Source: Rhizobacter sp. Root404 (GTDB lineage: Bacteria > Pseudomonadota > Gammaproteobacteria > Burkholderiales > Burkholderiaceae_C). From it: a DNA stretch of 64,000 nt. The stretch is taken from the NCBI RefSeq assembly GCF_001425865.1, contig NZ_LMDS01000004.1, positions 1,432,948-1,496,947 on the forward strand. The letters are read 5' to 3'. A program made the position numbers and the translations under genes. How positions within the stretch are numbered: position 1 is the stretch's first letter; the number at the start of each line of letters is the position of its first letter. The notes below the pieces were generated by a model, which did no database searches, had not been told where the DNA came from, and saw only the letters and a program-made list of their open reading frames with translations. Below are positions 55,466 to 63,407 of the stretch, one piece after another.

Positions 55466-56337
55466 GCGTGACCGCGTTCCACGACATCGCCGCGCCGGCG
55501 AAACTGAACCTGTTCCTGCACGTCGTCGGGCGCCGTGCCGACGGCTACCACTTGCTGCAGTCGCTGTTCGTGCTGATCGACTGGGGCGACACGCTGCACG
55601 TCGAGCGCCGCAGCGACGGCCGGCTGGCACGCCACGACCTGGGCGCTGCGCTGCCGGAGGACGACCTGTGCCTGCGCGCCGCGCGGCTGCTGCAGGCCGA
55701 GAGCGGTACCGAATTCGGCGCGGACATCTCGATCACGAAGTCGGTGCCGTGGGGCGCGGGCATGGGCGGCGGCAGCTCCGACGCCGCCTCGACGCTGCTC
55801 GCGTTGAACCGCCTGTGGCAGCTGGATTGGCCCCGCAAGCGACTGCTCGGGCTGGCCCTGAAGCTCGGCGCCGACGTGCCCTTCTTTGTCGGTGGGCACA
55901 ACGCGCTGGCCGAAGGCATCGGCGAGCGCCTGACGCCCGTCGCCGTCCCCGCGCAGTGGCTGGCCGTCGTCAAGCCGCCTGCGGCGATCGAAACCCGTGC
56001 CATTTTTGCCAGCCCGCTGCTGGTTCGTCGCCCCGAAGCTGCTATACTTGAAAGCTTCGCTGGAAACGCCCCGCAGGGCTACCTGGAACCCGGTTACGGG
56101 GCCAACGACCTGCAGGCAGCAGCGGAGGCAGAATGCGCGCAGGTGGTTCAGGCGGCGTCGATATTGCAGCAGCAGTTCGGCAACAGCCGCATGACGGGTT
56201 CGGGCAGTGCGGTGTTCGCGAGAGCGGGCACGGGCGCCCAACCCTCGGCAGAGATGCCGGCGCTGGCGGCGGGGTGGACCGGCAGGATGTGCCGCAGCCT
56301 CGATGAACACCCGCTCGTCGGGTGGGCCGCGGACTGA
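55462..56337 (+). CDS. ispE: 4-diphosphocytidyl-2-C-methyl-D-erythritol kinase
   Basis: 291 residues, GHMP kinase. The N-terminal 'PAKLNLFLHVVGRRADGYHL' and the ATP-binding 'PWGAGMGGGSSDAASTLLAL' are classic, with 'RMTGSGSAVFA' near the end. It phosphorylates CDP-methylerythritol in the MEP isoprenoid pathway. GTG 55462 overlaps lolB by 4 nt. A tRNA-Gln gene and prs follow, the usual order in beta-proteobacteria. Confidence 0.96.
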   Translation: MSVTAFHDIAAPAKLNLFLHVVGRRADGYHLLQSLFVLIDWGDTLHVERRSDGRLARHDLGAALPEDDLCLRAARLLQAESGTEFGADISITKSVPWGAGMGGGSSDAASTLLALNRLWQLDWPRKRLLGLALKLGADVPFFVGGHNALAEGIGERLTPVAVPAQWLAVVKPPAAIETRAIFASPLLVRRPEAAILESFAGNAPQGYLEPGYGANDLQAAAEAECAQVVQAASILQQQFGNSRMTGSGSAVFARAGTGAQPSAEMPALAAGWTGRMCRSLDEHPLVGWAAD

Positions 56338-56377
56338 AGCAGTTGCGGTGGGCAGGAGCGATTCTGTCGACCTGTGT

Positions 56378-56454
56378 AGGGGAGTCGCCAAGTTGGTTAA
56401 GGCATCGGATTTTGATTCCGACATGCGAAGGTTCGAATCCTTCTTCCCCTGCCA
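56378..56454 (+). tRNA. tRNA-Gln (UUG)
   Basis: A full cloverleaf: acceptor AGGGGAG/TTCCCCT, D arm with GTTGG, anticodon arm TCGGA-TTTTGAT-TCCGA with anticodon UUG, T arm GAAGG-TTCGAAT-CCTTC, and encoded GCCA 3' end. It reads CAA/CAG. It lies 40 nt after ispE and upstream of prs. Confidence 0.97.
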
Positions 56455-56545
56455 AACGTTTTGAGCCCGGCAGCACCGGGCGGTTCTGATCCCGGCACGG
56501 CCGGGTGGCTTGGTCCCGGCACCCCGGGCGTTCGTGAATCCCGGG

Positions 56546-57517
56546 ATGACTAACGTGCTGTTCAACACCTTGCTGTTCACCGGGAATGCGAATCCTGCGC
56601 TGGCGCAGGAGATCGCGACCCACCTCGGCGTCGAACTCGGCAAGGCCCGCGTGGGCCGCTTCTCCGACGGCGAAGTCGACTGCGAGATCCAGCAGAACGT
56701 CCGCGCCCGCGACATCTTCGTCGTCCAGCCGACCTGCGCGCCGACCAACGAGAACCTGATGGAGTTGTGCATCATGGTCGATGCACTGCGCCGCGCCTCG
56801 GCGCGCCGCGTCACCGCCGTGATCCCGTACTACGGCTATGCCCGCCAGGACCGCCGGCCGCGCTCTACCCGCGTGCCGATCAGCGCCAAGGTCGTCGCCA
56901 ACATGCTCGAGGCCGTTGGCGTCGAGCGTCTGCTGACGATGGACCTGCACGCCGACCAGATCCAGGGCTTCTTCAACATCCCGGTCGACAACATCTACGC
57001 GTCGCCGGTGCTGCTGTCCGACCTGCAAAGCAAGCGGTACGACGACCTGGTGGTCGTCTCGCCCGACGTGGGTGGCGTGGTCCGCGCCCGTGCGCTGGCC
57101 AAGCAACTGAACTGCGACCTGGCGATCATCGACAAGCGCCGCCCGAAGGCCAACGTCTCGGAAGTGATGCACGTGATCGGCGAGATCGACGGCCGCACCT
57201 GCGTGATCATGGACGACATGACCGACACCGCCGGCACGTTGGTCAAGGCGGCCGAGGTGCTGAAGGAACGTGGCGCGAAGCGCGTGTTCGCGTACTGCAC
57301 CCACGCCGTGTTCTCGGGCCCGGCGGTCGAGCGCATCAAGAATTCGCAGCTCGACGAGGTCGTGATCACCAACACGATCCCGCAGAACGACGACGTCAAG
57401 AGCTGCTCGAAGGTGCGCCAGCTGTCGGTGGCCTTCCTGTTCGCCGAGACGATTCGCCGCATTTCCGATGGCGAGTCGGTCACGTCGCTGTTCGCCGAAC
57501 AGAACTCGAACTTCTAG
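56546..57517 (+). CDS. prs: Ribose-phosphate pyrophosphokinase (PRPP synthetase)
   Basis: 323 residues. '[20 protein letters not shown]' opens the enzyme, '[20 protein letters not shown]' and '[20 protein letters not shown]' are substrate and catalytic loops, and '[20 protein letters not shown]' is the PRPP-binding loop. It makes PRPP for nucleotide, His and Trp synthesis. ATG 56546 is chosen because upstream in-frame sequence (from 56510) has no homology. Confidence 0.97.
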   Translation: MTNVLFNTLLFTGNANPALAQEIATHLGVELGKARVGRFSDGEVDCEIQQNVRARDIFVVQPTCAPTNENLMELCIMVDALRRASARRVTAVIPYYGYARQDRRPRSTRVPISAKVVANMLEAVGVERLLTMDLHADQIQGFFNIPVDNIYASPVLLSDLQSKRYDDLVVVSPDVGGVVRARALAKQLNCDLAIIDKRRPKANVSEVMHVIGEIDGRTCVIMDDMTDTAGTLVKAAEVLKERGAKRVFAYCTHAVFSGPAVERIKNSQLDEVVITNTIPQNDDVKSCSKVRQLSVAFLFAETIRRISDGESVTSLFAEQNSNF

Positions 57518-57610
57518 CAGAACAAGGGGGTTCGCCCCCGCGTCGCGTGGCCGGTTGGCCGCGCGTTTTACGAAGGACCTGGTCGCGGGCCTTCACATTT
57601 GGAGCTATCA

Positions 57611-58255
57611 ATGAAATTCACCGCTTACGAGCGCACGTTGCAGGGGACCGGAGCGAGCCGCCGCCTGCGCAATGCGCAAAAGGTTCCGGGGATCGTCTAT
57701 GGCGCGGGCACCCCGGCCATGATCGAGCTCGATCACAACGCCCTCTTCTTCGCACTGAAGAAGGAAGCGTTCCACTCGTCGCTGCTCGAGATGGACCTCG
57801 GCGGCAAGACCGAGCAGGTCCTGCTGCGCGACTACCAGATGCACCCGTTCCGCCCGATCGTGCTGCACGTCGACTTCCAGCGCGTCGATGCGACGACCAA
57901 GATCGTCAAGAAGGTGCCGCTGCACTTCATCAACGAAGAAAACTCGCCGGCCGTCAAGATCGACAGCAACGTCGTCAACCACGTCGCGACCGAACTGCGC
58001 ATCTCGTGCCTGGCTTCGCAGCTGCCCGAGTTCCTGACGATCGACCTGGCCGAGCTGACCAAGGGCCAGACCCTGCACGTCAACGACATCAAGCTGCCCG
58101 CCGGCATCAAGGTGATGACGCAGGGCAAGCCGAACCCGGTGATCGTCTCGGCGGTGGCGCAAGCCGCTGAAGAAGAGATCGTCGCGCCGGTCGTGACCGC
58201 CGCGCCGGCCGAGAAGAGCAAGGCCAAGAAGACCGAAAAGCAAAACAAGAAGTAA
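57611..58255 (+). CDS. rplY: 50S ribosomal protein L25/general stress protein Ctc
   Basis: 214 residues. The N-terminal 5S-rRNA-binding L25 domain ('[20 protein letters not shown]', residues 1-90) is followed by the TL5/CTC C-terminal domain ('[20 protein letters not shown]', '[20 protein letters not shown]') and a Lys/Ala-rich tail. It binds 5S rRNA in the large subunit. GGAG lies 7 nt before ATG 57611. Its rho-independent terminator is the insertion point of the mobile element that now separates it from pth. Confidence 0.96.
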   Translation: MKFTAYERTLQGTGASRRLRNAQKVPGIVYGAGTPAMIELDHNALFFALKKEAFHSSLLEMDLGGKTEQVLLRDYQMHPFRPIVLHVDFQRVDATTKIVKKVPLHFINEENSPAVKIDSNVVNHVATELRISCLASQLPEFLTIDLAELTKGQTLHVNDIKLPAGIKVMTQGKPNPVIVSAVAQAAEEEIVAPVVTAAPAEKSKAKKTEKQNKK

Positions 58256-58285
58256 GAGCGAGCGCACCCGTCAGGGTGATACGCG

Positions 58286-58310
58286 GCCCCACCTCGGTGG
58301 GGCTTTTTTT
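58286..58310 (+). terminator. Rho-independent terminator of rplY
   Basis: The stem GCCCCAC/GTGGGGC with loop CTCG is followed by seven T residues. The T-run (with the preceding C) is also the left copy of the 8-bp target duplication of the mobile element, so insertion left the terminator intact. Confidence 0.85.
58303..58310. repeat. Target-site duplication, left copy (CTTTTTTT)
   Basis: This 8-bp CTTTTTTT directly abuts the left inverted repeat and is repeated exactly at 61503-61510, directly after the right inverted repeat. An 8-bp duplication is what IS1595-family transposition is known to make. Confidence 0.85.
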
Positions 58311-58337
58311 CGGAAGTATGTACTAAACGAACCCAGA
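58311..58337. repeat. Left terminal inverted repeat of the IS1595-type element
   Basis: It starts CGGAAGTATGTACTAAAC at 58311. Compared with the complement of the right end, mismatches fall at positions 10, 11, 14 and 19 of the first 25. Confidence 0.85.
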
Positions 58338-58344
58338 AATCGGC

Positions 58345-58370
58345 CGCATAACAAACCGATTCGTTATGCG
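58345..58370. promoter_or_regulatory. Inverted repeat upstream of the 270-aa cargo gene
   Basis: The arms CGCATAAC (58345-58352) and GTTATGCG (58363-58370) are perfect complements with a 10-nt spacer, 85 nt before ATG 58455. Further on, the word GAGTAAAC occurs twice, once shortly before the start codon. These could be operator sites for a cargo-encoded regulator; no protein is known to bind them. Confidence 0.45.
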
Positions 58371-58454
58371 AAGATGATCTAGCGCCGGTTTACTTCTACT
58401 ATGACTGATTGCGAGTAAACTTCGCAACTAGTCATCCGCTTAGGAGTAAACGTC

Positions 58455-59267
58455 ATGGCAGTTGAGCCTCTTCCGAATCAGTCACCTTCCGTGCCGTCCG
58501 CCCGGTCTGAGGTGCGCTTCCCCGGATACGACTTGGCGACTTCTATCGAGGTGCCGCGAGCGATCCATGTGAAGGGCGGCGGCGCTGCCGCTGCCGACAA
58601 CCTCGCCGCGTATCTGGGCTACAAGGGCACCAACAACGGGGCCTACCTGACCAAGGTGGGCGCGGCCCGCACCTTCGGCCTGATCGCCAAGAATGGGAAT
58701 CTGTTCGCGCCTACCCCGCTGGCGCATCGCATCTTGTCGCCAGTGTATCCGCACGAAGCAAAAACGGCGCTTATCGAGGCGTTCTTCAACGTCGAGTTGT
58801 TCAAGCGCATCTACGAAGATTTCAGGGGGCGCGAGTTGCCTCCCGAGTTCGGGATGAAGAACGCGCTGCGCAACCAGTACGGCATCGTCCCGGCCCGGGT
58901 GGACTTGGCCTATCGGTCGCTTTTGGAAAGCGCTGACACCGCTGGCTTCTTCGCCACCAAGTTGGGCGCGCGAACCCATCTGATCCTGCCGATGATCCAC
59001 GCTACACCGGCACCTCCATCGGCCTCCAACGACGAGCCGGCGATGCCGATGATCGGCGGCGGCGGCGGCGGTGGTGGTGGCGATGACGGCGGGATGCCCC
59101 CGGCTGCAAGCCCGGTGTTCAAGCCTGCTGCCGCCAATGTTGCGCTGTCCGACGTGAAGGCCAAGTACGTCGCCACGCTCATCAAGCTCTTTGAGGCAAA
59201 GAGCGAGAAAGGCGAACTGGATGAGAAGCTGATGGAGCGGATCGAGCGCTTGTTGGAGGGCAACTGA
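58455..59267 (+). CDS. Unknown 270-aa cargo protein of the IS1595-type element
   Basis: 270 residues. The N-terminal half is ordered and repeat-free ('ATSIEVPRAIHVKGGGAAAA', 'DNLAAYLGYKGTNNGAYLTK', 'YGIVPARVDLAYRSLLESAD'), with a helix-turn-helix-like feel and a 'GLIAKNGNLFAPTPLAHRIL' segment that reads like a winged-helix wing. A low-complexity linker at about 195-215 (nine consecutive glycines) precedes a C-terminal helical, charged end ('LIKLFEAKSEKGELDEKLME'). No signal peptide or membrane helix is present. GGAG lies upstream of ATG 58455. A DNA-binding or bridging role is possible; the family is not recognised. Confidence 0.82.
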   Translation: MAVEPLPNQSPSVPSARSEVRFPGYDLATSIEVPRAIHVKGGGAAAADNLAAYLGYKGTNNGAYLTKVGAARTFGLIAKNGNLFAPTPLAHRILSPVYPHEAKTALIEAFFNVELFKRIYEDFRGRELPPEFGMKNALRNQYGIVPARVDLAYRSLLESADTAGFFATKLGARTHLILPMIHATPAPPSASNDEPAMPMIGGGGGGGGGDDGGMPPAASPVFKPAAANVALSDVKAKYVATLIKLFEAKSEKGELDEKLMERIERLLEGN

Positions 59268-59306
59268 TGCCGCCCCGCAAGGAGAACGCTGTGAGGAGAT
59301 AGGTCG

Positions 59307-59399
59307 GCCCCGGCGATCTGTTCGCCGTAACCGGGGCGGAATAGGAACGGCCCCTAGCTCGACGTGTCCCTGAGAAAGATCACGAGCTAGAGGCCGGTT
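59307..59399 (+). ncRNA. Candidate structured RNA upstream of the cargo tRNA
   Basis: Two strong hairpins lie head to tail in non-coding DNA. The first pairs GCCCCGG (59307-59313) with CCGGGGC (59331-59337) and can also form CGGCGA/TCGCCG inside. The second pairs CTAGCTCG (59354-59361) with CGAGCTAG (59383-59390), extended outside by AACGGCC against GGCCGGTT with one bulge. The segment sits 17 nt before the tRNA gene. It could be part of the tRNA precursor, a separate RNA or a transposition signal. Confidence 0.4.
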
Positions 59400-59416
59400 G
59401 GCGAACACTTACTTAT

Positions 59417-59500
59417 GCATCCGTGGCGGAACTGGTACACGCGGCAGTCTTTAAAACTGAAGCCCTGAGAAGCGTGCGGGTTCGAGCCCCGCCGGATGCA
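59417..59500 (+). tRNA. Type II tRNA with UUA anticodon (predicted ochre-suppressor type), no encoded CCA
   Basis: Acceptor GCATCCG (59417-59423)/CGGATGC (59493-59499), discriminator A59500, D stem GCG/CGC with GG in the loop, T arm GCGGG-TTCGAGC-CCCGC and a 15-nt variable region, as in Leu/Ser tRNAs. By normal spacing the anticodon arm is GCAGT-CTTTAAA-ACTGA: U33 present, anticodon UUA at 59451-59453, and a G-A mismatch at pair 27-43. UUA would read the stop codon UAA. Shifting one base to UAA (Leu) destroys the stem. The variable arm pairs poorly, and CCA is not encoded, unlike the two chromosomal tRNAs here. Charging and activity are unproven. Confidence 0.75.
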
Positions 59501-59818
59501 CTTGTAATGATATCAACGAGTTAAGCGACCCACCAGCCCGCCCCGCGCGGGTTTTGGCGTTTTAGACCAACGGCGGGATGCCGTTCGTCCGCCTAGAGCA
59601 ACCTTCCGCCGGCTTGGGGGGTTGGCATGGGCTTTGCCGCAGCGCAACATTCCCGACATGGAAATCGGTCAAGATGGTTGTACCGGTGCCGAATAGGCGT
59701 AGGACGGAGCCGATTGACACGCTGTTGAACGACCTGTACGTTCGGAGTGTCGGCAAGAATTAAGAATTGAGCGTTTACAAGGTTGTAGAATCGCGGGTTT
59801 GCCAATACGGGGCTTGCG
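59501..59818. other. Cargo gap after the tRNA: weak terminator and a doubtful small frame
   Basis: A short hairpin CCCGC/GCGGG (59537-59551) followed by TTTT may end the tRNA transcript. A 61-codon frame at 59578-59763 ('MPFVRLEQPSAGLGGWHGLC' ... 'IDTLLNDLYVRSVGKN', stop TAA) has a protein-like end but no ribosome-binding site; an inner ATG at 59673 would give a 30-residue peptide. I do not call it a gene with confidence. Confidence 0.35.
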
Positions 59819-60169
59819 ATGACCGAAGTAGTGATCAGCGACGGGGAAAAGACTCGGATTGAAGCTGTTTGGGCGATCGTTTTCAGCAGCAGCAACCAGG
59901 TTCTGCGGGATGCGAAGCTGTACGGTTTTGAGGCCCTGGGTGATCTTCCGTCGCCGAACATTCACGACATGGTCAAGTTGTTGAAAGTGATCGGAGCGAT
60001 GATCGACGCGCTGTATGCGTTCGATCAACCCTACGAGCAACAGCGTCAACTCTTGAACGCGAAGAGTCAGATCACAAATATGGAACGTCTGGGTTCGGCG
60101 TTGTTGGCAGGAGAACGGGGCGACTACGAAGAAGCCCTCGCGGCGCTCGAAAAGCAATGCGTTATTTAA
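59819..60169 (+). CDS. Unknown 116-aa cargo protein
   Basis: 116 residues, mostly helical and acidic: 'MTEVVISDGEKTRIEAVWAI', 'NIHDMVKLLKVIGAMIDALY', and 'ALLAGERGDYEEALAALEKQ'. There is no signal peptide or membrane helix, and no family is recognised. It ends with TAA and is closely followed by the 54-residue gene, so the two are probably co-transcribed toward the terminator at 60373. Base composition is lower in GC than neighbouring housekeeping genes, fitting transfer. Confidence 0.72.
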   Translation: MTEVVISDGEKTRIEAVWAIVFSSSNQVLRDAKLYGFEALGDLPSPNIHDMVKLLKVIGAMIDALYAFDQPYEQQRQLLNAKSQITNMERLGSALLAGERGDYEEALAALEKQCVI

Positions 60170-60186
60170 TGAGCAAAGGAAGCACG

Positions 60187-60351
60187 ATGAAAGATCTGAA
60201 CTTCAACATCTACGGCTTTGCTCAGCCTCAAAGTGAGGCTGAGTATTCCGCCTTGCTGGAAGAACTGTTTCGCTCTTGCGAGGACTTGAGCGCGATGGTC
60301 AACGAGATGTCACGTCAACTGGCTGCGAACAAGTCGCGCGCTACCGCTTGA
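60187..60351 (+). CDS. Unknown 54-aa cargo protein
   Basis: From ATG 60187, which has AAAGGA upstream, the protein reads 'MKDLNFNIYGFAQPQSEAEY', 'SALLEELFRSCEDLSAMVNE' and ends 'MSRQLAANKSRATA'. It is a short helical protein. ATGs at 60157 and 60169 lie in the same frame but have no ribosome-binding site. It follows the 116-residue gene by 17 nt; such pairs can be small two-component units such as regulator/partner, but nothing identifies it. Confidence 0.62.
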   Translation: MKDLNFNIYGFAQPQSEAEYSALLEELFRSCEDLSAMVNEMSRQLAANKSRATA

Positions 60352-60372
60352 CTCAGCGCTACGCGCTAGAGA

Positions 60373-60396
60373 AGCCCGCCTAGGCGGGCTTTTTTC
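60373..60396 (+). terminator. Rho-independent terminator of the small cargo operon
   Basis: AGCCCGCC (60373-60380) pairs with GGCGGGCT (60383-60390), followed by a T-run to 60395. It closes the plus-strand small genes. The stop codon of the possible minus-strand 50-residue frame falls inside the hairpin. Confidence 0.85.
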
Positions 60397-60532
60397 TGCC
60401 CGCTGTTTTTTTCGGAGGCGGGGGAGTCGAGAGCATCCGCCTGACCAGTTCGTCAAACCCTATCCCGTCGCCGCTTTGCCCGTCGCTCGGCGGCTTGGGC
60501 TTTGATGGCTTTCCAGACTTTGTTGCGCTCAA
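60380..60532 (-). CDS. Possible small basic protein downstream of the transposase (50 aa)
   Basis: A frame beginning with TTG 60532, 1 nt after the transposase stop, reads 'SGKPSKPKPPSDGQSGDGIG', 'FDELVRRMLSTPPPPKKTAG' and 'RKKPA'. The charged/proline-rich ends around a FDELVRRML helix look like a real small protein, and the position allows coupled translation. It lacks an ATG and its own ribosome-binding site, so the call is tentative. Confidence 0.4.
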   Translation of the reverse strand: MSATKSGKPSKPKPPSDGQSGDGIGFDELVRRMLSTPPPPKKTAGRKKPA

Positions 60533-60533
60533 T

Positions 60534-61442
60534 CTAGGCTCGGTACGTGAGGCGCTTGCCTTCGATGTTCATCAGCACTTTGGCAGTGCGTTGAACGTCA
60601 TTGACGCCAAGCGCTTGGCGGTTGTTCCAACGGAAATCGAACTCGGTCGCGTAGCGTTGCAGATGCTGCTCGCTGACGCTGTGGAAGGTGCCGTACAGGC
60701 CACGCTTGAGGATAGCGAAGCTCGACTCTACGGTGTTTGAAGTCACGTCGCCACGGGTGTACTCGCCCTTGCCGTGGCTCACGACACCATGTTCTGCGAA
60801 CTCGCGGCCGACCTTGGTGTAGATCGCAGCCTCGTCCGTCATCAAGCGAGCCTTCTTGTCGATCTGGGCGCGCAGGATCGGGGCGACAGTCTTGGCGGTC
60901 ACGTCGGCAACGTGATACGAACGCTTCTCGCCGTTGCGCTCGACAAGCGAAACGATCTTCATCTTGTGGTCGCCACCGCGCGCGCCCTTGGCTTGCTTGC
61001 CGGTGTTGCCCCAGAAAGTCTCATCGACTTCAACCGGCGAACCGCTGCCACCAAGCTGGCCCGAAGGAGCGACGTTCATCGCTTCCCGGATGCGGTGCGA
61101 CATGAACCATGCGGTCTTGTAGCTGACGCCAAGCATGCGCTCCAGTTGCTTGGAGCTAATGCCCTTCTTGCTGGCGCTCATCAGGTGGCAGGCTTGAAGC
61201 CAGATATGCAGCTTGATCTTGCTCGACTCAAACACGGTGCCCACGGTCACGCTGAACTGCTCACGGCATTCAGAGCACTTGTAGAGGCCCGGGCGATGGG
61301 CCGCGCCTACCAGCTTGTAGAACTTGTCGATCACGCCGCAGTGCGGGCAGACAACGCCGTTCGCCCAACGCACCGATTCGAGGAAGTCGCGCGCGGCGTC
61401 CGGGTCTTGAAAGTGCGGCTGGTTGAGAATCGCTTCGGCCAT
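60534..61442 (-). CDS. IS1595-family (ISXO2-like) transposase
   Basis: 302 residues. Residues 30-62 form a zinc ribbon ('[20 protein letters not shown]', '[19 protein letters not shown]'). The ISXO2-like DDE domain follows, with acidic residues in '[20 protein letters not shown]', '[15 protein letters not shown]' and '[20 protein letters not shown]', closing with '[14 protein letters not shown]'. All motifs are intact and the frame is full length, so the enzyme may be active. It lies about 60 nt inside the right inverted repeat. Confidence 0.95.
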   Translation of the reverse strand: MAEAILNQPHFQDPDAARDFLESVRWANGVVCPHCGVIDKFYKLVGAAHRPGLYKCSECREQFSVTVGTVFESSKIKLHIWLQACHLMSASKKGISSKQLERMLGVSYKTAWFMSHRIREAMNVAPSGQLGGSGSPVEVDETFWGNTGKQAKGARGGDHKMKIVSLVERNGEKRSYHVADVTAKTVAPILRAQIDKKARLMTDEAAIYTKVGREFAEHGVVSHGKGEYTRGDVTSNTVESSFAILKRGLYGTFHSVSEQHLQRYATEFDFRWNNRQALGVNDVQRTAKVLMNIEGKRLTYRA

Positions 61443-61474
61443 GTCATTGCTCCGTCGTTGAAGCGATCATAAGC

Positions 61475-61502
61475 CTTTGGGTTTGTTTTGTCTATACTTC
61501 CG
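61475..61502. repeat. Right terminal inverted repeat of the IS1595-type element
   Basis: It ends ...GTCTATACTTCCG at 61502 and is the inverse of the left end (58311 on). The transposase promoter should lie between it and 61442. Confidence 0.85.
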
Positions 61503-61510
61503 CTTTTTTT
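61503..61510. repeat. Target-site duplication, right copy (CTTTTTTT)
   Basis: This is an exact copy of 58303-58310, directly after the right inverted repeat and 28 nt before the pth start codon. Confidence 0.85.
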
Positions 61511-61537
61511 CGCCTGCCCCACTCGATAATCCGCACC

Positions 61538-62167
61538 ATGATTCGACTCCTCGTTGGCCTGGGCAACCCGGGCCCTGAATACGAAGACACCCGCCACAAC
61601 GCGGGCTTCTGGTTCATCGATGCGGTCGCGCGCGAGCTGAAGGCGAACCTGGTTCCGGAGCGCAGCTACTTCGGCCTCGCGGCGCGCGTGAACCGACCCG
61701 ACGGGCCGCTCTGGCTGCTTGAGCCGATGACCTTCATGAACCTGTCCGGCAAGTCGGTTGGCGCCCTGGCGCGCTTCTTCAAGATCGCGCCGGCCGAGAT
61801 CCTGGTCGCGCACGACGAGCTCGATCTGCTGCCTGGCCAGATGAAGATGAAGTTCGGCGGCAGCCACGCCGGACACAACGGGCTGAAGGACATCCAGGCG
61901 CAGCTGGGCAGTGCCGATTTCTGGCGGCTGCGGCTGGGCATCGGTCATCCGGGCGTGAAGGCCGAGGTCGTGAACTACGTGCTGCGCAAGCCGATGGCCG
62001 AGCACCGCGAAGCGATCGACAAGTCGATCGAGCAGGCGCTGACCGCGCTCGACTTGCTGCTTGCCGGCGACATGGACCGCGCGCTGATGAAGGTGCATGC
62101 CAAGCCGCCGCGGCCCAAGCCGCCGCGCCCTCCCGCGTCGGAACCACCGAAGGAGAAAGACGAATGA
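61538..62167 (+). CDS. pth: Peptidyl-tRNA hydrolase
   Basis: 209 residues. '[20 protein letters not shown]' carries the conserved Asn and catalytic His, and '[20 protein letters not shown]' the catalytic Asp. A proline-rich tail follows. It recycles peptidyl-tRNAs dropped from ribosomes. The mobile element ends 35 nt before its start, so pth may have lost its upstream rplY-linked transcription and now rely on readthrough or element-borne promoters. Confidence 0.96.
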   Translation: MIRLLVGLGNPGPEYEDTRHNAGFWFIDAVARELKANLVPERSYFGLAARVNRPDGPLWLLEPMTFMNLSGKSVGALARFFKIAPAEILVAHDELDLLPGQMKMKFGGSHAGHNGLKDIQAQLGSADFWRLRLGIGHPGVKAEVVNYVLRKPMAEHREAIDKSIEQALTALDLLLAGDMDRALMKVHAKPPRPKPPRPPASEPPKEKDE

Positions 62168-62574
62168 AGCCGCTCGCCATTGCCCTGCTCGTCGCGTTCG
62201 CCGTCACCCCCGCGCTCTCGCAAACGGTCTACCGCTGCGGCAACGCGTACTCCCAGGTGGCCTGCGCACAAGGACGTGCGGTGGACATCGACGACTCGCG
62301 CACCGCGTCCCAGCATGCAGAAGCACGACGTGTGGCGGCCGATGAAAGGCGCCTCGCCGACGACATGCGACGCGATCGGTTGGCGCAAGCGCGTGACGTG
62401 CGCCCCGCCGGAGCGGCGAACCTCGGCGGCGCACCATCTGTCCGTCAGGTCGCGCTGGTCAGGCCGACCGTCCAGCACAAGAAGAAGGGCAAGCGCCTGG
62501 CGACAGCGCCGTTTCAACCCGTCGAGGTGCTCGTCATCGAGCCCGCGCCGCGCGCGCACCGCAGCGGCGCCTGA
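62164..62574 (+). CDS. Exported hypothetical protein, DUF4124-like start
   Basis: 136 residues: signal peptide (1-20, '[17 protein letters not shown]'), then '[20 protein letters not shown]', the pattern of small DUF4124-type proteins (YRC..G..YSQ..C), then a charged helix ('[20 protein letters not shown]') and a basic tail. Function is unknown, probably periplasmic. Its ATG overlaps the pth stop (ATGA). Confidence 0.82.
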   Translation: MKPLAIALLVAFAVTPALSQTVYRCGNAYSQVACAQGRAVDIDDSRTASQHAEARRVAADERRLADDMRRDRLAQARDVRPAGAANLGGAPSVRQVALVRPTVQHKKKGKRLATAPFQPVEVLVIEPAPRAHRSGA

Positions 62575-62580
62575 GGCAGG

Positions 62581-62856
<276 letters not shown>

Positions 62857-63351
62857 TCAGTCCTCGGTCGCCTTGACGCGTTGATGCAGGCGACTCAGCA
62901 CCGAGGGTGACACGAACTTGGAGACATCACCGCCCAAGGTGGCAATCTCGCGCACGAAGGTGCCCGACACGAACTGGTAGCGGTCGCCGGGCGTGAGGAA
63001 CACAGTCTCGACCTCGGGCATCAGCTGGCGGTTCATCCCGGCCATCTGGAATTCGTATTCGAAGTCGCTGACGGCGCGCAGCCCGCGCACCACGACCTTG
63101 CCTTCGTTGCCGACGACGAAATCGCGCAGCAGGCCGCGGAAGGCCATCACCTCGACGTTCGGGTACTTGGCAGCCAGTTCGGTCGCGATGTCGAGCCGTT
63201 CGGCGATCGTGAACATCGTGCGCTTGTGGTGCCCCGCGGCGACCGCGACGATCAGACGCTCGAACAACCGGCTGGCGCGGCGCATCAGGTCTTCGTGACC
63301 GAGCGTCATCGGATCGAAGGTGCCCGGGTAGACGGCAGTCAGTTTCGTCAC
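62857..63351 (-). CDS. coaD: Phosphopantetheine adenylyltransferase
   Basis: 164 residues from GTG 63351. '[20 protein letters not shown]' contains the T/HxGH nucleotidyl-transferase motif, and '[20 protein letters not shown]' and '[20 protein letters not shown]' are family signatures. It makes dephospho-CoA, the fourth step of CoA synthesis. GTG is chosen because the conserved [10 protein letters not shown]-terminus follows it directly. It lies 56 nt after rsmD. Confidence 0.95.
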   Translation of the reverse strand: MTKLTAVYPGTFDPMTLGHEDLMRRASRLFERLIVAVAAGHHKRTMFTIAERLDIATELAAKYPNVEVMAFRGLLRDFVVGNEGKVVVRGLRAVSDFEYEFQMAGMNRQLMPEVETVFLTPGDRYQFVSGTFVREIATLGGDVSKFVSPSVLSRLHQRVKATED

Positions 63352-63407
63352 GGAGGTCAAGGGGCGCTCCCGTCGGTTGGTTCCGGCCGCAGTGTAGCCG
63401 GGCCGAT

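Larger units (their letters stand above)
58311..61502. mobile_element. IS1595-family (ISXO2-like) transposon, 3192 bp, with cargo genes
   Basis: Ends are defined by inverted repeats CGGAAGTAT... (58311 on) and its complement ...ATACTTCCG (to 61502), matching at 21 of the first 25 positions, and by the exact 8-bp direct repeat CTTTTTTT on both sides. It lies between rplY and pth, which are adjacent in related genomes. One transposase gene (60534-61442, minus) occupies 0.9 kb near the right end. The other 2.1 kb is cargo: an unknown 270-residue protein, a structured segment, a tRNA gene with UUA anticodon and small genes. IS1595-family elements with passenger genes are known; this cargo set I do not recognise. 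Confidence 0.9.

Noticed and set aside
59578..59763. 61-codon frame after the cargo tRNA as a confident gene
   Set aside because: No ribosome-binding site, and only the last third looks protein-like; left as a note in the gap entry.
59761..60169. Proof of UAA readthrough by the cargo tRNA in cargo genes
   Set aside because: Reading through the TAA of the 116-aa gene meets TGA at once, and through the 59761 TAA adds about 30 unremarkable residues, so no cargo gene visibly needs suppression.
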